From: Thiopontia sp964344435
GTDB lineage: Bacteria; Pseudomonadota; Gammaproteobacteria; GCF-002020875
Assembly (NCBI GenBank): GCA_964344435.1
Contig: CAYFNH010000023.1
Location: 1 to 27,878, forward strand
Direction of reading: 5' to 3'
DNA: 27,878 nt
The position numbers and the translations under genes were made by a program. The stretch's first letter is position 1. The number at the start of each line of letters is the position of its first letter. Below the pieces are notes generated by a model. The model worked only from the letters and a program-made list of their open reading frames with translations. It was not told the origin of the DNA and did no database searches. Positions 1-8,731 of this stretch are shown here, one piece after another.

Positions 1-211
1 GGAACTTTCACAATATGCAGCCTCTGCAGCTGACTATAACGATGATTCCTCTGTCAATCTGACGGATGTCCTGCTAACCCTGAAGTCTTACCTTGGCAAA
101 AATCAGGAGCTGCCATCGTGGCGCTTTGAAGAGACTAATGTAGAGGGTGAAGTGACGCTGGTGGGTGTTCTCTCGGGTGATGTGGATGGTAGTTGGCAGT
201 CAACTTCGTAG
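1..211 (+). CDS. C-terminal fragment of a dockerin-like, probably secreted or surface protein (5' end outside window)
   Basis: An open frame enters from the left edge (first full codon at position 2) and ends with TAG at 209-211. The visible 69 residues include YNDDSSVNLTDVLLTLKSYLG followed about 30 residues later by GDVDGSW. The first part resembles a dockerin-type or EF-hand-like calcium-binding loop (Asp/Asn ladder followed by VNLTDVL and a helix). The second looks like the start of another such loop. Endings of this kind are typical of large, repetitive, secreted proteins of gammaproteobacteria; here that is inference from the C-terminus only. The gene is unrelated to the uppS operon that follows. 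The rpsB-tsf-pyrH-frr genes often found upstream of uppS are absent, so this marks a synteny break. The function of the whole protein cannot be judged. Confidence 0.6.
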   Translation, partial: ELSQYAASAADYNDDSSVNLTDVLLTLKSYLGKNQELPSWRFEETNVEGEVTLVGVLSGDVDGSWQSTS

Positions 212-233
212 AGTTTTACCTTGTAACTATGTA

Positions 234-269
234 TTGACTCATACTCTATGGGTAGATATGTCCTATAAT
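234..269 (+). promoter_or_regulatory. Candidate sigma-70 promoter for the small exported protein
   Basis: A perfect TATAAT lies at 264-269, 30 bp before the GTG start at 300. TTGACT at 234-239 is a good -35 hexamer but sits 24 bp from TATAAT. At the ideal 17-bp spacing it pairs instead with the weaker TATGTC at 257-262. The region is AT-rich and separates two unrelated genes, so a promoter here is likely, but the exact pairing of boxes is uncertain. Confidence 0.4.
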
Positions 270-299
270 TGGTAGAAGATTATTTCATGGAGTTGGTTT

Positions 300-674
300 G
301 TGTTTAATAAGATGTTGTTTTTTATAGCGTTATTTGTCGATGCTTCATTGCGAGCGGCAGATGATAAGGTGCTCCACTTTGGGGGGGCGGCAGTGCTGGA
401 CTACATGGGGGAAAGTTATCTCCACTGGCAAACAGATATGGAAGAGAGGGATCGCGTTTTGTATGGTGCAGCACTGGGAGTAATTCCGGGAGTCATTAAG
501 GAGGTTGCAGACTCAAACGAAGTAAATAATGAGTTCAGTAAAAGTGAACTTTTTGCGAATATTGCAGGTGCATGGTTTGCAAATGATGTGAACAAAAAGG
601 TAACTATTCCTGCCTCCTACAGAGGTGATGGGGGTTCAGTGGCAGTTATTACAGGCTTTAATGTTCTTGCTTGA
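300..674 (+). CDS. Small exported protein resembling the YfiM/DUF2279 family
   Basis: The 124-residue product begins with a hydrophobic signal-like segment (about residues 4-19, possible cleavage near LRAA|D) and has no lipobox cysteine. The mature part starts DKVLHFGG and later has PGVIKEVADSN, then FSKSELFANIAGA. The order DKxxHF, GxxKExxD and FSxxxLxxNxxGA is the pattern of the YfiM/DUF2279 envelope proteins, whose function is unknown. The GTG start at 300 is favoured by a TGGAG-like ribosome site about 7 bp upstream; an in-frame ATG at 312 would cut into the signal segment. A candidate promoter precedes it. It ends 47 bp before uppS, so some read-through is possible, but nothing ties it functionally to that operon. 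The family assignment is by motif recall and is moderate. Confidence 0.6.
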   Translation: MFNKMLFFIALFVDASLRAADDKVLHFGGAAVLDYMGESYLHWQTDMEERDRVLYGAALGVIPGVIKEVADSNEVNNEFSKSELFANIAGAWFANDVNKKVTIPASYRGDGGSVAVITGFNVLA

Positions 675-721
675 TGAGAGAATATAGCTTGTCTGGGGTA
701 TTACTGGTAGGCTGAGCCTCT

Positions 722-1462
722 ATGTCTGAAACTCCCCGCCATATCGCCATCGTCATGGATGGCAACGGCCGTTGGGCCAAACGTCAGAATCGTCCCCGTT
801 TCTGGGGGCACAAGCTCGGGGTTGAACGGGTTCGCTCAACGGTAGAAGCTTGTGTTGATCTTGGAGTGGAAGCGCTAACGTTATTTGCATTCAGTACGGA
901 GAATTGGAAGCGGCCAGAGAAGGAGGTGACCTATCTGATGGGGCTATTCCTCTCTTCGCTCAAGCGTGAAGTTAAACGGTTGCACAAAAACGAGATTCGG
1001 TTGCAAATTATTGGGGATCTTAGCCGTTTTCCTGAAGAGCTGCAGGCCTTGGTTATAGAGGCGGAGCAGTTGACAGCAGACAATAGGCGAATGACTCTGA
1101 ATATTGCCGCTAATTATGGTGGTCGATGGGATATTACCGAGGCCACAAAAAAACTGTGCAAATTGAGTGCAGAAGGTAAGCTGAATCCGGAGATGGTTAC
1201 CCCGGAGTTATTGCACCAACATGTCTGCTTGGGAGACCTGCCAGAACCTGACCTCTTTATCCGTACTGGAGGAGAGCAACGCGTCAGCAATTTCTTGTTG
1301 TGGCAGATGGCCTACTGCGAATTTTACTTTACCGACCTGTACTGGCCCGAATTTGATCGCGATGCGCTAAATGCTGCAGTTACCTCGTTTGGAGAGCGCC
1401 AGCGCCGCTTTGGCCGTACTGGTGATCAGGTAAAAGAGGGCGCTGCAGGAGAGGCTGTTTGA
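722..1462 (+). CDS. uppS: Undecaprenyl diphosphate synthase (cis-prenyltransferase)
   Basis: The enzyme adds eight isopentenyl-PP units to farnesyl-PP, giving the C55 carrier lipid used for peptidoglycan and O-antigen. The signature IVMDGNGRWAKR is at residues 10-21, with catalytic Asp13. ENWKRPEKEV follows in the middle, and the C-terminal RTGGEQRVSNFLLWQ-AYCEF substrate-binding motif is intact. Its 246 residues match the family length. The ATG at 722 leaves only four residues before the conserved HIAIVMDG, as expected; its ribosome site is weak. It is the first gene of the envelope operon and overlaps cdsA by 4 bp. Placement with dxr (isoprenoid precursor supply) and cdsA is the standard gammaproteobacterial arrangement. 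Confidence 0.97.
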   Translation: MSETPRHIAIVMDGNGRWAKRQNRPRFWGHKLGVERVRSTVEACVDLGVEALTLFAFSTENWKRPEKEVTYLMGLFLSSLKREVKRLHKNEIRLQIIGDLSRFPEELQALVIEAEQLTADNRRMTLNIAANYGGRWDITEATKKLCKLSAEGKLNPEMVTPELLHQHVCLGDLPEPDLFIRTGGEQRVSNFLLWQMAYCEFYFTDLYWPEFDRDALNAAVTSFGERQRRFGRTGDQVKEGAAGEAV

Positions 1463-2277
1463 ATCTCTCCAGTTTCCAGCAACGTACCCTGAGTACGTTG
1501 GTGTTGGGGCCGCTGCTGTTGTGGGGGGTTCTGTCGCTGCAGGGTGAACACTTTTCACTGTTGTTGGCGTTACTGTTGTTGCCAGCTGCATGGGAGTGGG
1601 GGCAGCTCTCTGGTCAGCCACTACGCTGGCCACGGGTTGAGTATGTGCTGCTGTTGGTGCTGCTGTTTTATATGAGCCGTATGATCCCGGTTCAGGCACT
1701 ATTATTCGTAGCCTTGGTGTGGTGGTTTGCAGCGCTCTACTGGCTGTGGGGGTACCCGCAGCAGCGCTGGCTGCTTGGGCGCATGGTTAGCCCGATCGTA
1801 GGGATTGTGATATTGATCCCGGCCTGGCGTTCTCTGGAGCTGATCCATCAGCAGACGCAGGGGGCTGGCCTGCTTCTTACCCTGTTGCTGTTGATCTGGG
1901 CAGCGGATATCGGTGCCTATCTGGTAGGCGTGCGATTCGGACGGCGCAAGTTGGCACCGAAGGTGAGCCCCGGAAAGAGTCTGGAAGGGGCAATGGGTGG
2001 GGTTTTCGCCTCCGTATTGGTTGCGTTGCTACTCTGGTTCTGGACGGGGGCAGTGGAGCTTGGATTAGTATCACTGTTGTTTTCGGTGTTGCTGCTGGTG
2101 ATCTTCTCCATTGTCGGGGATTTGGTGGAGAGTGCCTATAAACGCCATGCCGGGGTCAAGGATTCCGGGAACCTGATTCCCGGCCACGGTGGGATTCTTG
2201 ACCGGGTGGACAGTCTGACCGCAGCGGCTCCGCTCTACCTCACACTGCTGATTCTGTTTGGGATAGTAGAGTTATGA
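1459..2277 (+). CDS. cdsA: Phosphatidate cytidylyltransferase (CDP-diacylglycerol synthase)
   Basis: This integral inner-membrane enzyme converts phosphatidic acid and CTP to CDP-diacylglycerol, the precursor of all bacterial phospholipids. The 272-residue product is a chain of Leu/Val-rich transmembrane segments. It ends with the family signature SIVGDLVESAYKR, KDSGNLIPGHGG and LDRVDS (about residues 213-251), including the acidic and HGG residues that bind metal and substrate. The start is TTG at 1459, inside the uppS stop (TTGA overlap), with a strong AGGAGAGG at 1447-1454. No ATG near the expected N-terminus competes. It overlaps dxr by ATGA at 2274, so translation of uppS-cdsA-dxr is probably coupled. 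Confidence 0.96.
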   Translation: MNLSSFQQRTLSTLVLGPLLLWGVLSLQGEHFSLLLALLLLPAAWEWGQLSGQPLRWPRVEYVLLLVLLFYMSRMIPVQALLFVALVWWFAALYWLWGYPQQRWLLGRMVSPIVGIVILIPAWRSLELIHQQTQGAGLLLTLLLLIWAADIGAYLVGVRFGRRKLAPKVSPGKSLEGAMGGVFASVLVALLLWFWTGAVELGLVSLLFSVLLLVIFSIVGDLVESAYKRHAGVKDSGNLIPGHGGILDRVDSLTAAAPLYLTLLILFGIVEL

Positions 2278-3455
2278 GCCTGCAGGGAATCACCGTTCTG
2301 GGAGCCACCGGATCCATCGGCAAGAGTACGCTGGATGTAATTGCGCACCACCCGGATCGTTATCGCGTGGTTGCGTTGACCGCGCACCGACAGGTGGAGG
2401 CACTGGCGCAACAGTGTATACAGTTTCAGCCCGACTATGCCGTGGTTGGAAGTGAGGCGGGTGCCGAGCAGTTGCAACAGCTGCTTGTAAACCGCGCTCC
2501 GGATACTACGGTGCTTCATGGAGTGGCAGGATTGGAGCGAGTAGCATCCGACCCCGCCGTGGATCAGGTGATGGCTGCCATTGTGGGCGCTGCCGGATTG
2601 AAACCAACGCTGGCAGCGGTACGTGCGGGCAAGCGGGTGTTGCTGGCCAACAAGGAGTCGTTGGTGATGAGCGGCGCCCTCTTTATGGATGAGGTGGCGT
2701 GCTCGGGGGCAACTCTGCTGCCGATCGACAGTGAACATAATGCGATCTTCCAGTGTCTGCCGCAACAGAGTGGTCTGGGCGCGGTACCTGCCGGTGTCGA
2801 CAAGATTTTGCTGACCGGGTCTGGTGGCCCCTTTCGTACAACGCCATTGCATCAGCTGGAGCAGGTAACCCCGGCGCAGGCGGTGGCCCACCCCAACTGG
2901 AGTATGGGGCAGAAGATTTCGGTTGATTCCGCCACCATGATGAACAAGGGGTTGGAATTTATCGAGGCGTGCTGGCTGTTCGGGGCCAGTCCGGAACAGA
3001 TTCAGGTGGTGCTTCATCCGGAGAGTGTGATCCACTCGATGGTGCAGTATAACGATGGCTCGGTGTTGGCGCAGATGGGCAATCCGGATATGCGTACGCC
3101 AATCGCCTATGCATTGGCGTGGCCTGAACGGATCCACTCCGGGGTTGATTCACTGGATCTGTTCACGGTTGCGCAGCTGAATTTTGAGCAGCCTGATTTT
3201 GGGCGTTACCCCTGTCTGCGTCTGGCTATTGAGGCGATGGAGCAGGGGGGGAGCGCGACCGCTATTGTCAATGCGGCCAATGAAGTGGCGGTGGAGGCAT
3301 TTCTGCAAGAAGAGATCGGCTATCTCGATATCCCCCGAATGATTGAGTTTGTCTTGAGTCAGGTGACGGTTGAAGCGGTCACCTCGGTGGAACAGGTGCT
3401 GTTGGTGGATGCAGAGGCTCGTCGGCAGGCCGAGGCATGGAAGGAGCGGCGATGA
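2274..3455 (+). CDS. dxr: 1-deoxy-D-xylulose 5-phosphate reductoisomerase
   Basis: It catalyses the NADPH-dependent conversion of DXP to MEP, the committed step of the MEP isoprenoid pathway, in the cytosol. The N-terminal GATGSIGKSTLD (residues 10-21) is the NADPH-binding loop. ANKESLVMSG (125-134), LPIDSEHNAIFQ (149-160; metal ligands Asp152 and Glu154), GSGGPF (182-187) and SVDSATMMNKGLEFIEA (216-232; metal ligand Glu228) form the active site. HPESVIHSMVQYNDGS and GNPDMRTPIAYAL follow. Length (393) is normal. The ATG overlaps the cdsA stop (ATGA), and the end overlaps the rseP start in the same way. Dxr supplies precursors used by UppS in the same operon. Confidence 0.98.
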   Translation: MSLQGITVLGATGSIGKSTLDVIAHHPDRYRVVALTAHRQVEALAQQCIQFQPDYAVVGSEAGAEQLQQLLVNRAPDTTVLHGVAGLERVASDPAVDQVMAAIVGAAGLKPTLAAVRAGKRVLLANKESLVMSGALFMDEVACSGATLLPIDSEHNAIFQCLPQQSGLGAVPAGVDKILLTGSGGPFRTTPLHQLEQVTPAQAVAHPNWSMGQKISVDSATMMNKGLEFIEACWLFGASPEQIQVVLHPESVIHSMVQYNDGSVLAQMGNPDMRTPIAYALAWPERIHSGVDSLDLFTVAQLNFEQPDFGRYPCLRLAIEAMEQGGSATAIVNAANEVAVEAFLQEEIGYLDIPRMIEFVLSQVTVEAVTSVEQVLLVDAEARRQAEAWKERR

Positions 3456-4798
3456 GCTCGGTATTTGCCTTTATTGTTGCCATTGGTGTTCTGGTGACCA
3501 TCCATGAGTTGGGCCACTTCTGGGTGGCACGCGCAGTTGGGGTCAAGGTACTGCGCTTCTCGGTCGGTTTCGGCAAGCCGCTGTGGACGCGGGTCGGTAA
3601 GGATGGCACCGAGTATGTAGTGGCGATGTTGCCACTGGGGGGATATGTGAAGATGTTGGGCGAGGGGGGAGATGAGCCAGTTGCAGCGTCAGAACGCCAT
3701 CGCTCGTTTGAACAGAAGTCTCTGGCAGCGCGGGCGGCGGTCGTGGTTGCCGGCCCCTTGTTCAACTTCATCTTTGCGATACTTGCCTTTGGGGCGGTGC
3801 AGATGGTGGGGGTTTCCGGGATGAAACCACTGCTTGGAGAGGTGGTCGAGGGCTCGGTTGCGGCCCAGGCCGGGGTGCAGCAGGGGGAAGAGATTGTTGC
3901 GGTAAATGGTCACCCGGTAGAGATTTGGCAACAGGCCCTGGAGAGGGTGTTGGGTGCGGTGGTGGTTGGAGACAGGCTCGAATTGCAGCTAGTGAGCCCC
4001 AGTGGGAATGAACAGGGCAGAGTAGTCGAAAACCCGTTCGGGCGCGAGATCCCGGAGGGGATGGTGCTGTTGGAGCAACTGGGTCTCTCCATTGCGCGGC
4101 CTGCCGTCTTGCCTCGTATTGGTGAGGTCTCGCCAGACGGTGCCGCTGCCGCTGCGGGGTTGGAGCGGGGAGATCTGATTCTAACGGTAGCAGGAGAGCC
4201 TGTGGAGAGCTGGGCTGCCTGGGTAGAGTGGGTGCGTGAGAGTCCACAGCAGATGTTGCAGTTGACCATAGAGCGCGATGGGGTAATTTTCCCTATGCAG
4301 TTGACTCCCGCACGAGTGGGTCAGGGCGGAGAGACCATCGGGCGAATTGGTGCCGCAGTGGATCTGACCGAATTTCGTGGCAAATACTACCGAATGGTGG
4401 AGTACGGGCCGGTAGAGGCGTTGTTTCGCGGGGCAGAGAAGAGTTGGGATATGAGTGTGATGACCCTGCAGGTGATGGGGCGGATGGTGATCGGGGCCAC
4501 CTCTACCGATGGGCTGAGTGGACCGATCAGTATTGCCCGCTATGCCGGTAACTCGATGGAGAGTGGCATTGTCAGCTTTCTCTCGTTCCTCGGGCTGGTG
4601 AGCGTCAGCCTGGGGGTGTTGAACCTGCTGCCGGTACCGATGCTGGATGGAGGGCACCTCTTTTACTATCTGCTGGAGGCGGTCAAGGGAAGTCCGCTTT
4701 CAGAGTCTGCGATGTTGGTCGGACAGCGGGTCGGCGTGGTTTTTCTGGTTGGATTGATGTCTCTGGCGCTATACAATGACCTTTTGCGACTGTTGTAA
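3452..4798 (+). CDS. rseP: Site-2 intramembrane metalloprotease RseP (sigma-E pathway)
   Basis: RseP cuts the anti-sigma factor RseA within the inner membrane after DegS cleavage, releasing sigma-E in response to outer-membrane protein stress. The zinc-binding HELGH is at residues 18-22 in the first membrane helix. Two periplasmic PDZ domains follow (around 115-190 and 205-285). The third zinc ligand lies in the C-terminal NLLPVPMLDGGHL motif. I chose the ATG at 3452 over an in-frame ATG at 3437: AAGGAG at 3441-3446 is 5 bp from it, it forms an ATGA overlap with the dxr stop, and it gives 448 residues (E. coli: 450). bamA, whose product assembles the proteins sensed by this pathway, starts 31 bp downstream. 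Confidence 0.96.
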   Translation: MSSVFAFIVAIGVLVTIHELGHFWVARAVGVKVLRFSVGFGKPLWTRVGKDGTEYVVAMLPLGGYVKMLGEGGDEPVAASERHRSFEQKSLAARAAVVVAGPLFNFIFAILAFGAVQMVGVSGMKPLLGEVVEGSVAAQAGVQQGEEIVAVNGHPVEIWQQALERVLGAVVVGDRLELQLVSPSGNEQGRVVENPFGREIPEGMVLLEQLGLSIARPAVLPRIGEVSPDGAAAAAGLERGDLILTVAGEPVESWAAWVEWVRESPQQMLQLTIERDGVIFPMQLTPARVGQGGETIGRIGAAVDLTEFRGKYYRMVEYGPVEALFRGAEKSWDMSVMTLQVMGRMVIGATSTDGLSGPISIARYAGNSMESGIVSFLSFLGLVSVSLGVLNLLPVPMLDGGHLFYYLLEAVKGSPLSESAMLVGQRVGVVFLVGLMSLALYNDLLRLL

Positions 4799-4829
4799 TT
4801 CAAGAATATTGATATCCGGTTTATACAAA

Positions 4830-7100
4830 ATGTTTCAACGCACACTACTCTGGGCCGCCTTGGCACTCTACTCACTGGCAGCCTCGGCATTTACCCCTTT
4901 TCAAATCGAAGATATTCAGGTTGAAGGGCTGCAACGCATTGCTGCCGGAACCATCTTCAACTACCTGCCGCTCAAGGTGGGGGATCGACTGACCCCCAAG
5001 AAGTCAGCGGCTGCGGTCAAGGCACTCTACAAAACCGGGTTCTTCAAGGATGTGCGCCTGGAACAGGAGGGCAATGTTCTGCTGGTATCGGTGGTGGAGC
5101 GCTCGGCAATCTCCAGTATCGAGATCGAAGGCAACAAGGTGATTCAGACCGAGGATCTGAAGCAGGGGCTGAAGGGAATTGGGCTGGCCGAAGGGCGTGT
5201 GTTGGATCGTGCATTGCTGGATAGAATCGAGGCAGAGCTGCGTCGACAGTACCTGGCCATGGGGCGCTATGGTGTCGAGATCGAGACCACGGTTACCCCT
5301 CTGGAGCGTAACCGCTCAGCCGTTCTGATCCAGGTTACAGAGGGCGAGAGTGCTCGTATCCGCCAGATTACCCTGATTGGAAACCAGGCCTTTGAGACAG
5401 AAGAGTTGACCGACCTGTTTCAGCTCAGCACCGGAAACTGGCTCTCCTTCTTCACCAAGAATGACCGTTATTCCAGGCAGAAGCTGAGTGGAGATCTGGA
5501 GACCTTGCGATCCTGGTACCTGGATCGTGGTTATATCAACTTCGAGATTACCTCCGCTCAGGTCTCCATTACCGAAGACAAGCAGGAGATCTTTGTCACC
5601 ATCAATATGCGTGAAGGCAAACAGTACCAGCTGGGAACGATTGCGCTCGATGGCAAGATGGTGGTGCCGCAGGCGGAGCTGGAGGAGAAGATCACCCTGC
5701 AGTCGGGAGAGATCTTCTCTCGCAAGAAGGTTGCCGCAGTCAATGAGGCACTTTCCGATCGCTTGGGGGTAGATGGGTATGCCTTTGCCAATATCAATGT
5801 GATTCCGCAGATCAATGATGAGAAGGGGGTTGTGGATCTTACCTTCCTGGTGGATCCGGGTAATCGAGTCTATGTCAATCGGGTCAACATCACCGGAAAT
5901 ACCAAGACGCAGGATTTGGTCATCCGACGGGAGATGCGTCAGTATGAGGGGAGTCGTTACTCCAACAAGGAGGTGGAGCGCTCCCAAACTCGAATCCGCA
6001 AGCTGGGTTACTTTGAGGATGTACAGGTCAATACTCAGCCAGTTGCCGGTACAACGGATCAGGTCGATCTCAACTACAACGTAACCGAGAAGTCGACCGG
6101 TAGCATGATGCTTGGTATGGGGTACTCAGGAACACAGGGTATGGTTTTGAGTACCAGTCTGAAGCAGGATAACTTTATGGGATCCGGTAAACGAGTGGAT
6201 TTCGAGTTCAATAACAGTGATAGTGAAACCGCGTATGGTTTTGGTTATATGGATCCTTACTATACTGAGGATGGAGTCAGTCTGGGAGCTGGATTGCATT
6301 ATCGAGAGCGTGATAATACCGATGAGGTGAGTACCTACAGTTATACCCAGACCAGTGCCAATATTGATTTAGGGCTACCGACTAGTGAGTATGAACGGCT
6401 CTATGTGGGGTTTGAACCACAGCACATGACCGATGCAACCTGTGGAACAGTGGCCTCTGCGGGTTGTACTACTTTGTTGAATGCAGAAGGAAACTCATTC
6501 TCTGTTCTGGAACTTAATAGCAGCTGGAGTCGTGACAGTCGTAATCGCGCCACCTTCCCGGATGAGGGAGGGTACCAGCGCTTCTATGCCGAGGCGGGTA
6601 CTCCGGGTGGTATCGAGTACTACAAGATAGGGTATCGTCATGACCAATTCTTTGCGTTGACCGAAGACTACACGCTGCTACTGAAAGGGGAGTTGGGTGT
6701 TGGCGATGGTTATGGTGCTCAAAATGAGCTACCCTTCTTTACCCGCTTCTATGCCGGCGGCGAGAGTTCGGTGCGTGGTTTTGCCGGTAACTCGATTGGT
6801 CCACAGGAAAACAGCTTGGCAACCGGTGGTGACCTCAAGGGGGTTGCCAATGCAGAGATAATTTTGCCGATCCCGTTCCTGGAGGATGTGAAGTCCACCC
6901 GTGTGAGTGGTTTCGTTGATATGGGTACGGTAGCCAATGATACCAGTGGGTTGAGTGACTATCTAAATGCCTCTGTAGGTCTTAGTGCCAAGTGGATCTC
7001 ACCGGTCGGACCGCTCAGTTTTAGTTGGGCCAAGCCGTTGAAGAAACAGGATGATGCCGAGCTGGAGGCGTTCCAGTTCCGTCTCGGACAAATGTTCTAA
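4830..7100 (+). CDS. bamA: Outer-membrane protein assembly factor BamA (Omp85)
   Basis: BamA is the core of the BAM complex, which folds beta-barrel proteins into the outer membrane. The 756-residue product has a signal peptide (MFQRTLLWAALALYSLAASA, cleavage before FTPF). Five POTRA domains span roughly residues 24-420, with a 16-strand barrel from about 425 to the end. FIVEN-like strand starts such as FQIEDIQVEGLQR and SRIRQITLIGNQ are visible, as is the RGFAGNSIGP segment matching the conserved VRGF motif. The protein ends in Phe, as expected of the OMP signal. An upstream in-frame ATG at 4776 lies inside rseP and would place 18 polar residues before the signal peptide, so 4830 is preferred. 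Its ribosome site is poor. The lipoprotein partner bamE lies elsewhere in the window. Confidence 0.97.
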   Translation: MFQRTLLWAALALYSLAASAFTPFQIEDIQVEGLQRIAAGTIFNYLPLKVGDRLTPKKSAAAVKALYKTGFFKDVRLEQEGNVLLVSVVERSAISSIEIEGNKVIQTEDLKQGLKGIGLAEGRVLDRALLDRIEAELRRQYLAMGRYGVEIETTVTPLERNRSAVLIQVTEGESARIRQITLIGNQAFETEELTDLFQLSTGNWLSFFTKNDRYSRQKLSGDLETLRSWYLDRGYINFEITSAQVSITEDKQEIFVTINMREGKQYQLGTIALDGKMVVPQAELEEKITLQSGEIFSRKKVAAVNEALSDRLGVDGYAFANINVIPQINDEKGVVDLTFLVDPGNRVYVNRVNITGNTKTQDLVIRREMRQYEGSRYSNKEVERSQTRIRKLGYFEDVQVNTQPVAGTTDQVDLNYNVTEKSTGSMMLGMGYSGTQGMVLSTSLKQDNFMGSGKRVDFEFNNSDSETAYGFGYMDPYYTEDGVSLGAGLHYRERDNTDEVSTYSYTQTSANIDLGLPTSEYERLYVGFEPQHMTDATCGTVASAGCTTLLNAEGNSFSVLELNSSWSRDSRNRATFPDEGGYQRFYAEAGTPGGIEYYKIGYRHDQFFALTEDYTLLLKGELGVGDGYGAQNELPFFTRFYAGGESSVRGFAGNSIGPQENSLATGGDLKGVANAEIILPIPFLEDVKSTRVSGFVDMGTVANDTSGLSDYLNASVGLSAKWISPVGPLSFSWAKPLKKQDDAELEAFQFRLGQMF

Positions 7101-7114
7101 GCAGGGTAAAAGTG

Positions 7115-7687
7115 ATGAACCGAATTTCAGAAATGATTGTGGGTGTACTGCTACTTGTTGTGGGGACAACAGTCAGTGCAGAGGGAGAGGCGCTGGGTGA
7201 TCAAAATGGTGCTGGAGGAAGCAAGATCGGCTTCGTCAATATCAACCTGCTGCTGCAGAAAGTACCTCAGGCGGCAGATGCAACTCAGCGGCTGGAGGGG
7301 GCCTTTGGGGGACGCAAGGCGGAGATTCTCGATTTCCAGAAATCCTGCAAGGAGATGGAAGAGGTGCTGGAAAAGGAGGGGGCTGCATTGAGTCAGCAGC
7401 AGAAGCAGAAGCAGCTGCGCAAGATACGCTCCTGTAGTAGTGAGCTGAAGCTGATGGATGAGGAGTATGGGGCTGATCTGCGCATCGCACAGGCAGAGGA
7501 GTTGCAGAAGCTGCAGAAGCTGGTCTACAAGACGGTAGACGAGATCGCGCGTACGGAGAAGTATGACCTGATTGTGAACGAGTCAGTGATCTTCGCCTCT
7601 CCAGAGGCGGATATCTCTCTCAAGGTGCTTCACATGCTTGAGCAGCTTCATCAACAGGTTCAGACACAACCTCCCGTCAAGAAGTAG
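7115..7687 (+). CDS. skp: Periplasmic OmpH/Skp-family chaperone
   Basis: Skp trimers hold unfolded outer-membrane proteins in the periplasm before delivery to BamA. The 190-residue product has a signal peptide (hydrophobic core about residues 8-17, cleavage near VSA|EG). A Gly-rich linker is followed by KIGFVNINLLLQKVPQA, the conserved first strand and helix of the family. A long charged coiled-coil (about 70-150) rich in Glu, Lys and Gln follows, then YDLIVNESVIFASPEADIS, the conserved closing strand. GTG at 7112 and ATG at 7115 are adjacent starts; I chose the ATG, 8 bp after GCAGGG. The bamA-skp-lpxD-fabZ-lpxA order is the classic gammaproteobacterial one. Confidence 0.92.
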   Translation: MNRISEMIVGVLLLVVGTTVSAEGEALGDQNGAGGSKIGFVNINLLLQKVPQAADATQRLEGAFGGRKAEILDFQKSCKEMEEVLEKEGAALSQQQKQKQLRKIRSCSSELKLMDEEYGADLRIAQAEELQKLQKLVYKTVDEIARTEKYDLIVNESVIFASPEADISLKVLHMLEQLHQQVQTQPPVKK

Positions 7688-7690
7688 TGA

Positions 7691-8731
7691 ATGGCTCGTA
7701 GTCTCGGGGAGATTGCCGAGAAGATCGGTGCAGCGCTGGTGGGGGAGGCAGAGGTTATGGTGGATGATGTAGCACCATTGAACCGGGCCACCTCAACCCA
7801 GCTCTCTTTCCTCTCTTCAAATAAATTTATTTCGCACCTTGCCGATAGCGCCGCAGCTGCGGTTATTGTGCACCCCGATCTACAGCAGCACTGCCCCCGA
7901 TCTGTTTTGCTGATGGAGGATCCTTATCTGGGGTATGCTCGTGCGGCAAATCTGTTTCACCCGTTCGAGAATAAAGAGATGGGGATTCACTCCAGTGCGG
8001 TGGTAGAACCCGGGGCCACTGTGTCTGCAACCGCCTCGATTGGGGCGCAAAGTGTGGTGATGGCCGGGACCGAGATCGGAGAGTCTGTCTATGTTGGTCC
8101 GGGCTGTGTGGTCTCTTCTGCGGTGAAGATAGGTGCCCGCAGTCGGTTGATGGCCAATGTGTCGATCATGGAGGGTACAACCATCGGGGAGGATTGCATT
8201 ATCCATCCGGGAGCTGTGCTGGGAAGTGATGGCTTCGGTTTTGCCAATGATGGTGGCTGCTGGATCAAGATTCCCCAACTTGGTCGGGTGGTGGTTGGCG
8301 ACCGGGTTGAGATTGGTGCCAACACCACCATTGATCGTGGAGCACTGGAGGATACCGTGATTGGGGATGGGGTCAAACTGGATAATCTGGTGCATATTGC
8401 CCATAACGTAGCGCTGGGTGAAAACTGCGCAATGGCGGCGATGGTGGGTGTGGCCGGTAGCACCCGAATCGAACCAGGCTGTACCTTTGGCGGCCAGGCT
8501 GGTGTAGTGGGGCATCTGGAGATTGCGGCGGGTACGCACTGTACCGCACGCACCCTGGTGACCCACTCCATCCACAAGGCCGGGGTCTACTCCTCGGGCA
8601 CCACAGTAGATGAGAATGCAAACTGGCGGCGCAATAGTGTACAGTTCAAAAGGTTGAACCAGTCCATCCAGCGGTTGCGCCGGGTAGAACAGAAAATCAA
8701 TAAACTGGAAGAGAGAAAAGCTGATGAGTGA
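7691..8731 (+). CDS. lpxD: UDP-3-O-(3-hydroxyacyl)glucosamine N-acyltransferase
   Basis: LpxD adds the second 3-hydroxyacyl chain, from acyl-ACP, to UDP-3-O-acyl-glucosamine in lipid A synthesis. An N-terminal uridine-binding domain (1-100) precedes a left-handed beta-helix of hexapeptide repeats (about 100-290, e.g. IGEDCIIHPGAVLGSDGFGF). A C-terminal helical tail follows. NLVHIAHNV at 232-240 carries the catalytic His238, equivalent to E. coli His239. Length (346) is normal. It starts 3 bp after the skp stop without an obvious Shine-Dalgarno sequence, so it may depend on coupling. Its 3' end overlaps fabZ by 8 bp. Confidence 0.97.
   Translation: MARSLGEIAEKIGAALVGEAEVMVDDVAPLNRATSTQLSFLSSNKFISHLADSAAAAVIVHPDLQQHCPRSVLLMEDPYLGYARAANLFHPFENKEMGIHSSAVVEPGATVSATASIGAQSVVMAGTEIGESVYVGPGCVVSSAVKIGARSRLMANVSIMEGTTIGEDCIIHPGAVLGSDGFGFANDGGCWIKIPQLGRVVVGDRVEIGANTTIDRGALEDTVIGDGVKLDNLVHIAHNVALGENCAMAAMVGVAGSTRIEPGCTFGGQAGVVGHLEIAAGTHCTARTLVTHSIHKAGVYSSGTTVDENANWRRNSVQFKRLNQSIQRLRRVEQKINKLEERKADE

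Noticed and set aside
1..30. GGAACTT at the very start, resembling a sigma-E -35 box
   Set aside because: It lies inside a coding frame and no matching -10 (TCTGA/TCAAA) is found 15-17 bp downstream.
2235..3137. 300-codon antisense frame opposite dxr
   Set aside because: Long antisense frames are common in GC-rich genes; this one is His/Arg-rich, has no domain I know, and dxr is certain.
4776..4829. Longer bamA start at 4776
   Set aside because: It adds 18 polar residues before a clear signal peptide and overlaps the end of rseP; the ATG at 4830 fits the family.
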